Counted from the stretch's first letter, positions 48,787-57,249 are shown. The stretch is 64,000 bases of DNA from Bryobacterales bacterium (GCA_020851555.1 JADZCM010000038.1:124001-188000); one strand, 5' to 3'. Program-made: numbers and translations. Notes: a model not told the origin generated them from the sequence alone.

Positions 48787-51700
48787 ATGTCTTTTCAAAC
48801 CAGCGGCAATACTGGGATCAACGCCTGGCTCGAAGCAGAACTGAAAGAACAGTTCCGCCACGACCGGCGCGAGGTGGATGACGACTGGCGGACCTTTTTC
48901 GAATCGCTCTCGCCCGGTCTCCCCGCCGCTGCGCCCTCCACGGAGCGGGACGCCCGGGCGGCGGATCTGCCGGTAGATTTGCGTCCCGGAGACGAAGCCG
49001 TCCCGCTGCGCGGCGCTTCCGCGCGGGTGGTGGATAACATGACCGCGAGCCTGGCCATTCCCGTGGCCACCTCGCAGCGCATCATCCCGGTCAAGGTGGT
49101 CGACGAGAACCGGCGCACCATCAACCTGCACCGGGGACTCCAGGGGGCGGCCAAAGTCTCGTACACTCACCTGATCACCTGGGGGATTCTGAAGGCCATA
49201 CAGGCCTTCCCGGTGCTCAATGCGGCCTTCGCCGAAACCGACAAAGGTCCGGTTCGCATCCAGCGCGGGAGCATCAACATTGGGATAGCCGTGGACCTGG
49301 CGGGCAAGGGCGGCGCGCGTTCCCTGGTGGTTCCCAATCTGAAGAACGCGGGGGAACTGGACTTCCTCCAATTCCTGACGGCGTACGACGCCCTCATCGC
49401 CCGCGCCCGCGCGGGGCAGCTTACGGTGCAGGACTTCCAGGGGACCACCATCTCGCTGACCAACCCCGGCACGCTCGGTACGGCGGGCTCGGTCCCGCGC
49501 CTGATGGTGGGGCAGGGCGCGATCATCGCCACGGGCGCCATCGACTACCCCGCCGAATACCGCGGCGCTTCACCCGAGGTGACCGCCACGCTCGGTATCG
49601 GCAAGGTGATGACGGTGAGCTGCACCTACGACCACAGGATCATCCAGGGCGCCGAGTCCGGCATGTTCCTGGCCAAGGTCCAGAGCCTGCTGGAGGGCGA
49701 GGACGACTTCTATGAACACATCTTCGCCGATCTGAAGATGCCCCACCGCCCGGTCCGCTGGGAACCGGATCGCGCCGTCATGGTTCCAGGCGCGGCGGGG
49801 AGCACGGCGGAAATCGCCAAGGAAGCCGCCGTGTTGCAGCTCATCAACGCCTATCGCGTGCGGGGCCACCTCATCGCCGACCTCGACCCGCTCGGCGCCG
49901 AGCCCAGCTACCACGCCGAGCTTGAGCCGGCCACCTACGGGCTGACCATCTGGGACCTGGACCGGGAGTTCCTCACCGGAAGCCTCGGTGAAGCCATCGG
50001 CGAGGGCGCGCCTCAGCCGCTCGCCACGCTCCGGCAGATCCTGGAGACCTTGCGGCAGACCTACTGCGGCAAGATCGGCTGCGAGTACATGAACATCCAG
50101 CACCCCGAACAGAAACGGTGGCTGCAACATCGCATGGAGCCGGAGGCCAACAACTGGCCGCTGGAGCGCCCCGTGCGGCTTCGGGTGCTGGAAGAACTGA
50201 TCGACGCCGAGGAGTTCGAACATTTCCTGCACGCGCGGTTCGTTGGGCAGAAACGGTTTTCGCTGGAAGGGGCGGAAACCGCCATCGCCATTCTGAGCCA
50301 GTTGCTGGACCGTGCCGCGGACCAGGGCGTGGAGGAAGCGGTCATCGGCATGGCTCACCGCGGCAGGCTGAATGTGCTGGTCAACGTCGTGGGCAAACCG
50401 CTGGCCCAGATCTTCACGGAATTTGAAGGAGACCCGGATCCGGCCAGCACGCTGGGATCGGGCGACGTGAAATACCACCTCGGCGCCACCGGGACGCACG
50501 TCAGCCCAGCGGGGGGAGAGGTGGCCGTCTCCGTTGCCCCGAACCCGAGCCATCTGGAGGCGGTCAACCCGGTCGTCGAGGGCATCGTCCGGCCCAAGCA
50601 GGACCGGCGGGGCGACACGGAGCGCAAGAAAGTGATCCCCGTCCTGGTGCATGGAGACGCTGCTTTCGCCGGCCAGGGGGTTGTCGCCGAGACTCTGAAC
50701 CTGTCGCAACTGGAAGGCTACCGTACGGGTGGGACCATCCACCTCATCATTAACAACCAGATCGGCTTCACCACGCTTTCGGAGGAAGCCCGGTCGTCCC
50801 CCTACTCCACCGACGTGGCCCGCACCGTGCAGGCGCCCATCCTGCACGTCAACGGAGACGACCCCGAGGCCGCCGTGCGCGCCGTCCAGATCGCCTTCGA
50901 CTACCGCCAGCGCTTCAACAAGGACGTGGTCATCGACATGTTCTGCTACCGGCGCCACGGCCACAACGAGGCGGACGATCCGAGCTACACGCAGCCCATC
51001 CTGTACCGCAGGATCAAGGACCACCCGCCGGTGGCCGAGCTCTACTCCAGCCGGCTGGTCCGCGAGGGCTTGCTGACAGACGAGGATGTCCGGGCGATGC
51101 GCGAGCGCGCCACCGGCCGTCTGGAGGACGCTTTCCAGGCCGCGCGCACGAAAGCCGAACGTTTCGAGGGCCAGGATCTGGGTCCGGTTCCGGTGGAGGA
51201 GTCGCCGGCCTGGTGTCCGCGGACGGCGGTGGAGCGCGCGGTCCTGGCGCGTATCGCCGATGCGCTCACCGCGTTTCCGGAAGGCTTCCATCTCCATCCG
51301 AAGCTCCGCGCTTTCACCGGCCGGCGCCGCGAGGCGTTCGATGCCGGAGGGCCCATCGATTGGGCCTTCGGAGAGGCCATGGCCTTCGGCAGCCTGGTGC
51401 TGGAGGGTACGCCCGTCCGCCTCAGCGGCCAGGACAGCGGACGCGGCACGTTCAGCCAGCGCCACCTGGAGTTCTTCGACTACCAGACCGGCATTCCCTA
51501 CACGCCGCTCCAGCACCTCGCCCCGGACCAGGCCCGATTTCAGGTCTTCGACAGCGCCTTGAGCGAATACGCCGTGATGGGGTTTGAGTTCGGCTACAGC
51601 GTGGCAGACCCGCTGACCCTGGTTCTGTGGGAGGCCCAGTTCGGGGACTTCGCCAACGGCGCGCAGATCATGATCGATCAGTTTGTCTCCTGCGCGGAGT

Positions 51701-52464
51701 CGAAATGGGGACAGCCCAGCGGCCTGGTCCTGCTGCTGCCGCACGGCTTCGAGGGGCAGGGGCCCGAGCACTCCAGCGCGCGGATCGAGCGCTTCCTGGT
51801 TCTGTGCGCCGGCCGGAACATGCAGGTGGTGAACTGCACGACGCCGGCCCAGTATTTCCACGTGCTGCGCCGCCAGATGTGCGGCGGACCGGACCGCCGG
51901 GGAGTCCGCAAGCCCCTGGTCATCTTCACTCCGAAGAGCCTACTGAGGCACCCGGGGGCTGTCTCCCGCCTGGAGGAGTTTTCAACCGGGGGGTTCCGCG
52001 AGGTGATCGACGACGGCTCCGTGCCGGCCTCCGCGGTCGGCAAGGTTGTGTTCTGCTGCGGGAAGGTCTACTATGACCTGCTCGCCGCGCGAGAGGAGCG
52101 GCGGACGGACAGCGTGGCGCTGGTTCGCGTGGAGCAGTTGTATCCGTTCCCGGAGCAGGACCTCCTGGACGTGCTTGAGAAATATCCCCAGTCGAGCGAA
52201 CTGGTCTGGGCGCAGGAGGAGCCTCGCAATATGGGCGCGTGGCGCTACATGCGAGACCGTCTGCGCCCGCTCATCGCCTCCGGCGGCAGGAACCTCCGCT
52301 ATGCGGGACGGCCGGAGAGCGCAAGTCCCGCCACCGGTTCGCACAAGCGGCACGCGCTCGAGCAGGCGGCTCTCGTCGAGGAGGCCTTCGCGCCGCCGTT
52401 CCACGCCGCCAAGCCGGCCTTGCGGCTGGCCCCCCGGGCGCCGGGAGCCAGCCGCACCGGCTGA
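48787..52464 (+). CDS. kgd: Kgd-type 2-oxoglutarate dehydrogenase E1 fused to an E2 catalytic domain
   Basis: 1225 residues, close to Mycobacterium Kgd (about 1231). The N-terminal E1 leader (INAWLEAELKEQFRHDRREVDDDWRTFFE) is followed by a succinyltransferase catalytic domain (about 75-310, active-site TYDHRIIQGAES near 281) without a lipoyl domain. E1 proper follows, with GMAHRGRLNVL, GDAAFAGQG, the thiamine motif and RRHGHNEADDPSYTQP (about 720). It would decarboxylate 2-oxoglutarate and transfer succinyl to CoA using the lipoyl domain of a separate E2. The ATG at 48787 starts the leader; open frame before it overlaps the divergent phosphoesterase gene. TATCAT at 48764-48769 may be the -10. 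Confidence 0.92.
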   Translation: MSFQTSGNTGINAWLEAELKEQFRHDRREVDDDWRTFFESLSPGLPAAAPSTERDARAADLPVDLRPGDEAVPLRGASARVVDNMTASLAIPVATSQRIIPVKVVDENRRTINLHRGLQGAAKVSYTHLITWGILKAIQAFPVLNAAFAETDKGPVRIQRGSINIGIAVDLAGKGGARSLVVPNLKNAGELDFLQFLTAYDALIARARAGQLTVQDFQGTTISLTNPGTLGTAGSVPRLMVGQGAIIATGAIDYPAEYRGASPEVTATLGIGKVMTVSCTYDHRIIQGAESGMFLAKVQSLLEGEDDFYEHIFADLKMPHRPVRWEPDRAVMVPGAAGSTAEIAKEAAVLQLINAYRVRGHLIADLDPLGAEPSYHAELEPATYGLTIWDLDREFLTGSLGEAIGEGAPQPLATLRQILETLRQTYCGKIGCEYMNIQHPEQKRWLQHRMEPEANNWPLERPVRLRVLEELIDAEEFEHFLHARFVGQKRFSLEGAETAIAILSQLLDRAADQGVEEAVIGMAHRGRLNVLVNVVGKPLAQIFTEFEGDPDPASTLGSGDVKYHLGATGTHVSPAGGEVAVSVAPNPSHLEAVNPVVEGIVRPKQDRRGDTERKKVIPVLVHGDAAFAGQGVVAETLNLSQLEGYRTGGTIHLIINNQIGFTTLSEEARSSPYSTDVARTVQAPILHVNGDDPEAAVRAVQIAFDYRQRFNKDVVIDMFCYRRHGHNEADDPSYTQPILYRRIKDHPPVAELYSSRLVREGLLTDEDVRAMRERATGRLEDAFQAARTKAERFEGQDLGPVPVEESPAWCPRTAVERAVLARIADALTAFPEGFHLHPKLRAFTGRRREAFDAGGPIDWAFGEAMAFGSLVLEGTPVRLSGQDSGRGTFSQRHLEFFDYQTGIPYTPLQHLAPDQARFQVFDSALSEYAVMGFEFGYSVADPLTLVLWEAQFGDFANGAQIMIDQFVSCAESKWGQPSGLVLLLPHGFEGQGPEHSSARIERFLVLCAGRNMQVVNCTTPAQYFHVLRRQMCGGPDRRGVRKPLVIFTPKSLLRHPGAVSRLEEFSTGGFREVIDDGSVPASAVGKVVFCCGKVYYDLLAAREERRTDSVALVRVEQLYPFPEQDLLDVLEKYPQSSELVWAQEEPRNMGAWRYMRDRLRPLIASGGRNLRYAGRPESASPATGSHKRHALEQAALVEEAFAPPFHAAKPALRLAPRAPGASRTG

Positions 52465-52467
52465 GAA

Positions 52468-52878
52468 TCAGGACGCCTTCTTCGCCACGAACTCCTGCGG
52501 CCCCATCGGGCCGCGGCCGCCGCCTCCGCCCGGAGGTCCGCCCCGGCCGCCTTCCATGCTGCGCGTGAACTTGATCTCGTTACCCGCGATGGTTCCTTTG
52601 TAGACCCATTTCATGGTCATGTCGCCGAAGCTCATCACGGTGACGAAGGATACGGCATCTCCAGCCACCTTCCCTTCGGAGATCTCCTGGTCTCCGCGCG
52701 GGCTGCTGACCGCTCCCGTGAGCTGCTCTCCGGCCTGCTTGAAGTTGAAGCTCCACTCGATAGTCCCGCCGTCCCTGCCGGGCATTTGCGCGATCCACTT
52801 GCCGCTGATGTCGGCCGCGCTGGCCGTCGCCGCGCAGAGCGCAAGCGCCGCCATCAGCGCGAAAGCTGGCATTCTCAC
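52468..52878 (-). CDS. Small secreted beta-rich protein, unknown function
   Basis: 136 residues. The GTG at 52878 has GGAGG 8 bases upstream; an ATG two codons later is less well placed. A signal peptide (PAFALMAALALCAATASA) precedes a repetitive beta pattern: ISGKWIAQMPGRDGG, WSFNFKQAGEQLTGAVSS, EGKVAGDAVSFV and YKGTIAGNEIKFTRS. This looks like the small eight-stranded secreted proteins common in Acidobacteria and Planctomycetes, which have no known function. The tail is Gly/Pro/Arg-rich (GGRGGPPGGGGGRGPMGPQ). It ends 3 bases from the convergent kgd stop. Confidence 0.7.
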   Translation of the reverse strand: MRMPAFALMAALALCAATASAADISGKWIAQMPGRDGGTIEWSFNFKQAGEQLTGAVSSPRGDQEISEGKVAGDAVSFVTVMSFGDMTMKWVYKGTIAGNEIKFTRSMEGGRGGPPGGGGGRGPMGPQEFVAKKAS

Positions 52879-52977
52879 TGATCTGTCCTCCAGGCTACGT
52901 TGGGCTGGGCGCGATGGATGCGCCCGCATTCCGGAGTCTACACGCAGAGAGGATCGCGTGCAACACAGAGGCAGGGC

Positions 52978-53427
52978 TCAGGCTCGAGACGCCGCGTGGC
53001 TGCGCTTGCCCACGTCGTTGGCCAGGTAGTTCAGCACGTCCGCCATCTCCAGAACGGCGGCGCGGGCGCGCCCCAGAGAGAGGCGTCCCGAGATGCGGTA
53101 GACGACCCCCATCAGCCGGAAATCCAGCATGAGCATCCGTTGTTCGAGGGTGATCCCCCCGAACGGACGTCCGGCGGTGTGGGCGAGCAGATAGGTCAGG
53201 AGCCTGTAATCCCGCTCCAGGCTCTGCTCCAGTTCCGACAGCGTGGCGGGGACCGCGCTCCGCACCAGGTCTTCGCCTACCTGCTTGAAACCCAGTTTGT
53301 TGGCCTCGGCCAGGTCAGCGGCGTAATCCTCGCCCGTCCGCGTGCGCAACATGAGGAGACAGGTGTAGCGGAACCAGTAGATCATCAACGCGGCCGATAC
53401 CACGATGATGAAAATGCTAGTTGCCAC
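52978..53427 (-). CDS. Hypothetical protein with one N-terminal membrane helix
   Basis: 149 residues, unrecognised. The first 25 (MATSIFIIVVSAALMIYWFRYTCLLML) form a membrane anchor; the rest is helical and charged, without catalytic motifs (for example TLSELEQSLERDYRLLTYLL and LEMADVLNYLANDVGKRSH). It is probably a cytoplasmic helical domain tethered to the inner membrane. The GTG start follows a very good AGGAGG site. It stands alone between two other minus-strand genes. Confidence 0.65.
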   Translation of the reverse strand: MATSIFIIVVSAALMIYWFRYTCLLMLRTRTGEDYAADLAEANKLGFKQVGEDLVRSAVPATLSELEQSLERDYRLLTYLLAHTAGRPFGGITLEQRMLMLDFRLMGVVYRISGRLSLGRARAAVLEMADVLNYLANDVGKRSHAASRA

Positions 53428-53551
53428 GCCGGTTCCTCCTTCCTCCCCTCAACTGCGGGGCTGCCACGTTTCGTCGTACTAGAAGGTCTAGGATCGACCG
53501 GTTCAAATATAGCACACTACGAACCGGGCTTCAAGAGTTTATTCTGGGGTT

Positions 53552-54151
53552 TCAGCGGCCAGCCCCCCGGTTTCGGCGGCCTCCCTCTTTGAAGGCCATA
53601 CGAACCTCGATGCCTCCCGTGCGCCGTTGCCGCTGCCGGAACAAATCCCCATAACTGCTTGTTATATAAAGCTCTTGTGAGTATCCCAGCGTTTCGGCTA
53701 CCCGGTCGATCCAGTCCGGGGCGCCCTCCAGTTCGAGGTAGACCCCTATGGGGGTCTCATCCAAAGTGACGAGCCCGGGCCAGCCTTTTCTCCGGTACTC
53801 CGTCCTGTATTTCTCGTACCAGAACACCGGCTTATACCCCAGGGAGAGGAGGATCATCCTCGCGGTGGCCGCGTCGCTCAGTTCTACTTCAATCTCCATC
53901 CGCGACCGGTGCCTCCCTCTCAGGGCGGGCCCTTTGAAGGTCAGAATGGACTGCCGGCCCGCGGTGCGCAACCGCAGCAGTTCCCCCCGCCGCTGGAGCC
54001 TCCGGTCCCGGGTGTCGAAGACCGTATTCTGCTCGTGCACCCTGCGTCTGGACGCGCGGAAACCGGCGTCGCGGAGAAGGCGTCTTCCGCGGCCTGCGTC
54101 CGGCAACGGCAGTTTAATTTCAGTCTCGCGTAACTTGCCGCCGGCGGCCAT
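53552..54151 (-). CDS. CYTH-domain protein (class IV adenylate cyclase/thiamine triphosphatase-like)
   Basis: 199 residues. The N-terminal signature ETEIKL is the ExExK motif of CYTH domains. Other conserved charged strands follow: LRLRTAGRQSILTFKGP, SRMEIEVELSD, YRTEYRRKGWPGLVTLDETPIGVYLELEG. The fold is a beta tunnel that binds triphosphates with Mg2+. Bacterial members include class IV adenylate cyclases, triphosphatases and polyphosphatases; sequence alone does not decide. It has no operon partner. Confidence 0.85.
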   Translation of the reverse strand: MAAGGKLRETEIKLPLPDAGRGRRLLRDAGFRASRRRVHEQNTVFDTRDRRLQRRGELLRLRTAGRQSILTFKGPALRGRHRSRMEIEVELSDAATARMILLSLGYKPVFWYEKYRTEYRRKGWPGLVTLDETPIGVYLELEGAPDWIDRVAETLGYSQELYITSSYGDLFRQRQRRTGGIEVRMAFKEGGRRNRGAGR

Positions 54152-54200
54152 CGCCTTTCATCCTATCAGGCCGGCGTTCATGGTACGCCCGACCGGTTGG

Positions 54201-54256
54201 TTGTATACGCCGGGAGAGAGGCGTATGCTTGATTCCTGAAAGGGGTGGAGACCCCT
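54201..54256 (+). promoter_or_regulatory. Promoter and leader hairpin presenting the ribosome site in its loop
   Basis: TTGTAT (54201-54206) and TATGCT (54224-54229) are 17 bases apart, so transcription should start near 54236. The leader then forms a perfect hairpin AGGGGT-GGAG-ACCCCT (54241-54256): the loop is the Shine-Dalgarno GGAG, 9 bases before the ATG at 54260. Confidence 0.6.
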
Positions 54257-54259
54257 CCA

Positions 54260-55021
54260 ATGAGACTGAGATATGCTCTGGTTTTGTTCATAGCTTTAGC
54301 CGTGACGGCGGCGGCCCTGTGTGCCGCCGACTTCTGGCAGAAGAAGAAGTACACGGAATGGACGCAGAAAGACGTCGAGAAAATGATGACCGACTCGCCG
54401 TGGTCGAAGACCTTCACCGCCTACCTTAAGGGCTTCGGCGGCGGAGCCCGCGGCGGCGGCGGACGGGGCGGCGGCGGACGGGGCGGCGGCGGACGGGGGA
54501 GCCGTGGTGGAGGAGGCGGCGGTGGCGAAGGCGGCGAAGGCGGCGGAGGCGGCGGTGGCGAAGGCGGCGGAGGCGGCGGAGGCGGCGCTTCAGGCACGCC
54601 GGTGCGGATGCGCTGGCACACCGCGCTGCCGGTGAAGCAGGCGATCATGTGCGCGCGGCTGGGCGCCGAGGTGGGCTCCTCCAAGGAAGCGGCCGAGGCG
54701 TTCGACCGCAAGGAAATCGTCTATATTGTCGGGATCGAGGGACTGCCCGCGAAGGCCGTGGCGATGCCGCCGGAAGAACTGGCCAAGCACGCCGAGCTGC
54801 GGGTGAAGAACCTGGAACCCATCCACCCTTTGCAGGTCCGGACGGAGCCTCGCGGACCGATGATGACGCTCTATCTTCTGTTCCCGAAGACGCAGCCGGG
54901 CGCTCATGAGATCAATCCCGCGGACGACGAGGTGGAGGTGAGCCTTCAGCTCGAGTCCGGCAAGGTATCGAGGAAGTTCAAACTCAAGGACATGATGTTC
55001 GCCGGCAAGCTGGAACTCTGA
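54260..55021 (+). CDS. Exported protein with a Gly/Arg-rich linker, unknown function
   Basis: 253 residues. A signal peptide (MRLRYALVLFIALAVTAAALCA) is followed by FWQKKKYTEWTQKDVEKMMTDSPWSKTF, a motif resembling short acidobacterial GWxTD-like segments. A low-complexity Gly/Arg/Glu stretch of about 55 residues (encoded near 54435-54595) comes next, then a C-terminal domain (VRMRWHTALPVKQAIMCARLG to the end) with beta character. The same codons repeat in the linker (GGC GGC GGA), so it is prone to slippage length change. A GTG at 54245 is in frame but lies inside the leader hairpin; the ATG is preferred. Not assigned to a known family. Confidence 0.7.
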   Translation: MRLRYALVLFIALAVTAAALCAADFWQKKKYTEWTQKDVEKMMTDSPWSKTFTAYLKGFGGGARGGGGRGGGGRGGGGRGSRGGGGGGGEGGEGGGGGGGEGGGGGGGGASGTPVRMRWHTALPVKQAIMCARLGAEVGSSKEAAEAFDRKEIVYIVGIEGLPAKAVAMPPEELAKHAELRVKNLEPIHPLQVRTEPRGPMMTLYLLFPKTQPGAHEINPADDEVEVSLQLESGKVSRKFKLKDMMFAGKLEL

Positions 55022-55043
55022 CCGTTTCCGCTTGCCTCATAGC

Positions 55044-55120
55044 GCGCCCGTAGCTCAGCCGGATAGAGCAACTGGCTTCGAACCAGTAGGCCGGGGGTTC
55101 GAGTCCCTCCGGGCGCGCCA
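55044..55120 (+). tRNA. tRNA-Arg (anticodon UCG)
   Basis: A full cloverleaf of 77 bases. Acceptor GCGCCCG (55044-55050) pairs with CGGGCGC (55110-55116). The D stem is GCTC/GAGC. The anticodon stem is ACTGG/CCAGT with loop CTTCGAA (anticodon TCG, reading CGA). The T arm is GGGGG-TTCGAGT-CCCTC with one G-U pair. Discriminator G and an encoded CCA end it. It is the integration site of the island that follows. Confidence 0.96.
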
Positions 55121-55121
55121 C
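55070..55121. repeat. attL: 52-bp direct repeat inside the tRNA
   Basis: Runs from the anticodon stem through CCA plus one base; identical to 59663-59714. The adjacent bases on both sides differ between copies, which fixes the repeat boundaries. Confidence 0.93.
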
Positions 55122-55179
55122 ACTAAATCCCAATAAAACCCACATTTTCTGAGCTTCGGTAACCTGCCAAGACCCCACC

Positions 55180-55216
55180 GCGAAACGGAGCGCGAAACGG
55201 AACGGCCTCGAAACGG
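55180..55216. repeat. Three short CGAAACGG repeats near attL
   Basis: CGAAACGG occurs at 55181-55188, 55193-55200 and 55209-55216, the first two inside a longer GCGAAACGGA match. Position and spacing recall recombinase or excisionase arm sites. The rest of the gap 55122-55348 shows nothing that I can identify. Confidence 0.45.
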
Positions 55217-55348
55217 CGATTCTCAGGGTGGGAAGAGGGCCGGGATTCGGTACGAGCTCAGCGACGGCCAGCCACAGACAGAGGGTAGAAGCGCGTCTCA
55301 GCGGCACGCCACGAAATTACGCGACAATGGCCCCAGCCGACAAGCACC

Positions 55349-55963
55349 ATGAAGCCCTGCCGTCTCGAAGACCTTTCGGGCTGGCTGGAAGAAGAGGCCG
55401 CTTCGATTCCAGATGAGGCGCACCGCCGCGTGCTCCTCGAAATTAGCATCAACCTCGATTGGTTCGTGAAGTGGCCGAAGCGCGCCGAACTCCTCTGGGA
55501 GGGCTGTGACCGGAGGCGAGAGAACGCGCAGCAGCAGCGATACCACGCGTACCCTCCAGAGTTGAAGACGGCGCTACCCGCGTACCGTTTCCAGGACCGA
55601 CGCAGCAACCGCCCGGCCATCATGGCTTACAGGGTTGCTGGCGGTGAACGCCCGCTGAGGAGCAATGGCCGTGGTTGGAACATCCACCATTTCTATGACG
55701 GGAAGTTCCCGTATCCGGGAAACAGCAGACCGTCTCTTCAGGCGGTGAAGGAAGCCCGCCACTTCACTCAGAGCGCCGGACTGGTCGCCGTCCATCCATT
55801 TGCCGATGCCCTAGCGGATGAGTTCACCGTCTTCGCCTGGAGGTTGCGCGCGGAATCATTCCGGCTCTTTGGCTACGATCCCGAGGGTGCATTCACCGGC
55901 CAGCCGGACGAATACGGCTTCGCCGGGCGGAAGTGCGAGAAGATCTGGCACTACACAACGTGA
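55349..55963 (+). CDS. Island cassette protein 1, unknown function
   Basis: 204 residues, unrecognised. The N-terminal half is charged and helical (MKPCRLEDLSGWLEEEAASIPDEAHRRVLLEISINL). The C-terminal half has closely spaced histidines in NIHHFYDGKFPYPG, ARHFTQSAG and AVHPFAD, then FAWRLRAESFRLFGYDPEGAF. The HH...H pattern could be a His-metal nuclease core, but no standard HNH motif is complete. It ends 15 bases before cassette gene 2, so the three are likely one operon. No ribosome site is clear at the ATG. A role in defence is inferred from the island and the neighbouring nuclease-like gene. Confidence 0.65.
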   Translation: MKPCRLEDLSGWLEEEAASIPDEAHRRVLLEISINLDWFVKWPKRAELLWEGCDRRRENAQQQRYHAYPPELKTALPAYRFQDRRSNRPAIMAYRVAGGERPLRSNGRGWNIHHFYDGKFPYPGNSRPSLQAVKEARHFTQSAGLVAVHPFADALADEFTVFAWRLRAESFRLFGYDPEGAFTGQPDEYGFAGRKCEKIWHYTT

Positions 55964-55978
55964 GGTAAACTGATCCCA

Positions 55979-56386
55979 ATGCCGCTCAACCGCCAAGACT
56001 GCATTGAGCTAGCCAAGCAGGTGGAGCGACTGCTGAGGGAGTTCGATCCCGCTGCGTCCGAGTTGGTGTTTCGTTCGACGGAACGCTACAACGATCCACG
56101 CCGCTACTTCGTTGAGTTGTTGCGTACCATCCGGCATCTTTACGCCGAACGTTCTGGCGGAATGCATGGCGTCATCTTGGACCGGATAAATCAGTTCGTC
56201 CGGCTTCCCGATGGCAGCCCGGTCCGAGGCATAACGGTAGCCCTCACTCCGGCTGAGATGGAGCGTTACAGGACCGAGGAAGTGAATCTGGCGGAACTCC
56301 CTGACCGGAGCGACTTCCTGGCAGAACTTGATCGCATCCTCTCAATCGTCATTCACGAGATTGACTTCGAGAGGGACCAGGGATGA
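55979..56386 (+). CDS. Island cassette protein 2, unknown function
   Basis: 135 residues, predicted mostly helical, no signal peptide and no recognised motif. Features include LAKQVERLLREFDPAASELVF, RRYFVELLRTIRHLYAERSGG and a conserved-looking acidic tail (ELDRILSIVIHEIDFERDQ). Its stop overlaps the start of the nuclease-like gene (ATGA), so the two are translationally coupled and their products probably needed in fixed ratio, as with a partner or inhibitor subunit. That role is inference only. Confidence 0.65.
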   Translation: MPLNRQDCIELAKQVERLLREFDPAASELVFRSTERYNDPRRYFVELLRTIRHLYAERSGGMHGVILDRINQFVRLPDGSPVRGITVALTPAEMERYRTEEVNLAELPDRSDFLAELDRILSIVIHEIDFERDQG

Positions 56387-57048
56387 CCCGTGACGAGATC
56401 CTCAGGCAGCTTGAACGCGCCTTTCGGCGCTACTGCGGCGTGCCGTCTTCCGTCACTCAGAGCCTTGTGCCTCCATCTGTTCCAGCCGGGAAGCTCTATG
56501 AGGCCCATGTCCTCAGCCTTATCGTAGAGAAGCTCGTTACACGCGAAGGCTATCGGCTCGCCCTTGTTGGTGGCACCAAGGTCCAACTGAAGAGTGCGCC
56601 AGGCCCAATCAATCGGAGCTACCCGAGAATTGAACTTCGCCGGTCAGGCGCCTGCGTTGCTGAGCTTTGGACGGATGTTGAATTCCTCTCGTTGAGCCAC
56701 GCGGCCCGCCGAAGCGGAACACTCACCAAAGGGGACTATCACGAGTTGGATCTGATCATTGTGGATCCCAACCAGCATGGGCGTCCGCCTCACGATACCG
56801 TTTGGCTTGGTGTCGAGTGCAAGAACACCGGCTACGAGAAGGGTCTACTAAAAGAGATTCTCGGCATTCGGCGCGAACTCAGCTACCTGACGGATGACAG
56901 ACCGACAAAGTTCTCATCTTGGCCCAGATCGCTCGTTCCGGCAGATCCTCCATCGTGTCTTGTCGTTTACGCGACCGATGCGGACGTGCTAGACTACGCC
57001 GCGCCCGGAATGGTCTTCGGGATCGACTTCATGCACGAGTCCATTTAG
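56383..57048 (+). CDS. Island cassette protein 3, PD-(D/E)XK nuclease-like
   Basis: 221 residues. A candidate nuclease core lies at about 124-150: DYHELDLIIVDPN (Asp), then VWLGVECKNTGYEKGLLKEILGIRRELSYL, where ECK gives the (D/E)XK pair and the following helix matches the usual layout. The N-terminal 60 residues are helical and may bind DNA or the partner. It resembles restriction-endonuclease-fold proteins, but no methyltransferase is encoded in the island, so it is not a normal type II pair. It is coupled to gene 2 by a 4-base overlap and the last gene of the cassette. The assignment rests on motif reading. Confidence 0.65.
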   Translation: MTRDEILRQLERAFRRYCGVPSSVTQSLVPPSVPAGKLYEAHVLSLIVEKLVTREGYRLALVGGTKVQLKSAPGPINRSYPRIELRRSGACVAELWTDVEFLSLSHAARRSGTLTKGDYHELDLIIVDPNQHGRPPHDTVWLGVECKNTGYEKGLLKEILGIRRELSYLTDDRPTKFSSWPRSLVPADPPSCLVVYATDADVLDYAAPGMVFGIDFMHESI

Positions 57049-57159
57049 AAGATGTAATTGGCTGCGCTTGCCTCACAGCACCCCGGAACGCATGGCACCT
57101 CTCATCAGCCATGGGCCACGCGCCCGCTAGTCTTTCCCTCGCAAGTCGAGGGGCTGCAC

Positions 57160-57249
57160 TTAACGGTGAAACCTCGACGCCCCGACTAGCAGCTTGCCTT
57201 CTTTGTGGAAATGGCGCAAGGTAATCCAGGCCCCGAGCTTGGTGCCCAT
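57160..57249 (-). CDS. Tiny ORF (29 residues) with a strong ribosome site
   Basis: Reads MGTKLGAWITLRHFHKEGKL and nine further residues to TAA. It is preceded by AAAGGAGGAGGTGA, among the best ribosome sites in the window, about 6 bases from the ATG. It is basic and could be a real small gene or the 5' stub of a deleted one. Nothing else is visible in the gap 57049-57303. Confidence 0.35.
   Translation of the reverse strand: MGTKLGAWITLRHFHKEGKLLVGASRFHR

Noticed and set aside
54984-55307. Minus-strand frame containing a PEGLEPPAYWFEA-like string across the tRNA
   Set aside because: This string is the well-known false translation of the antisense strand of a tRNA gene. The same applies to the minus-strand frames at 59518-59781 over attR.
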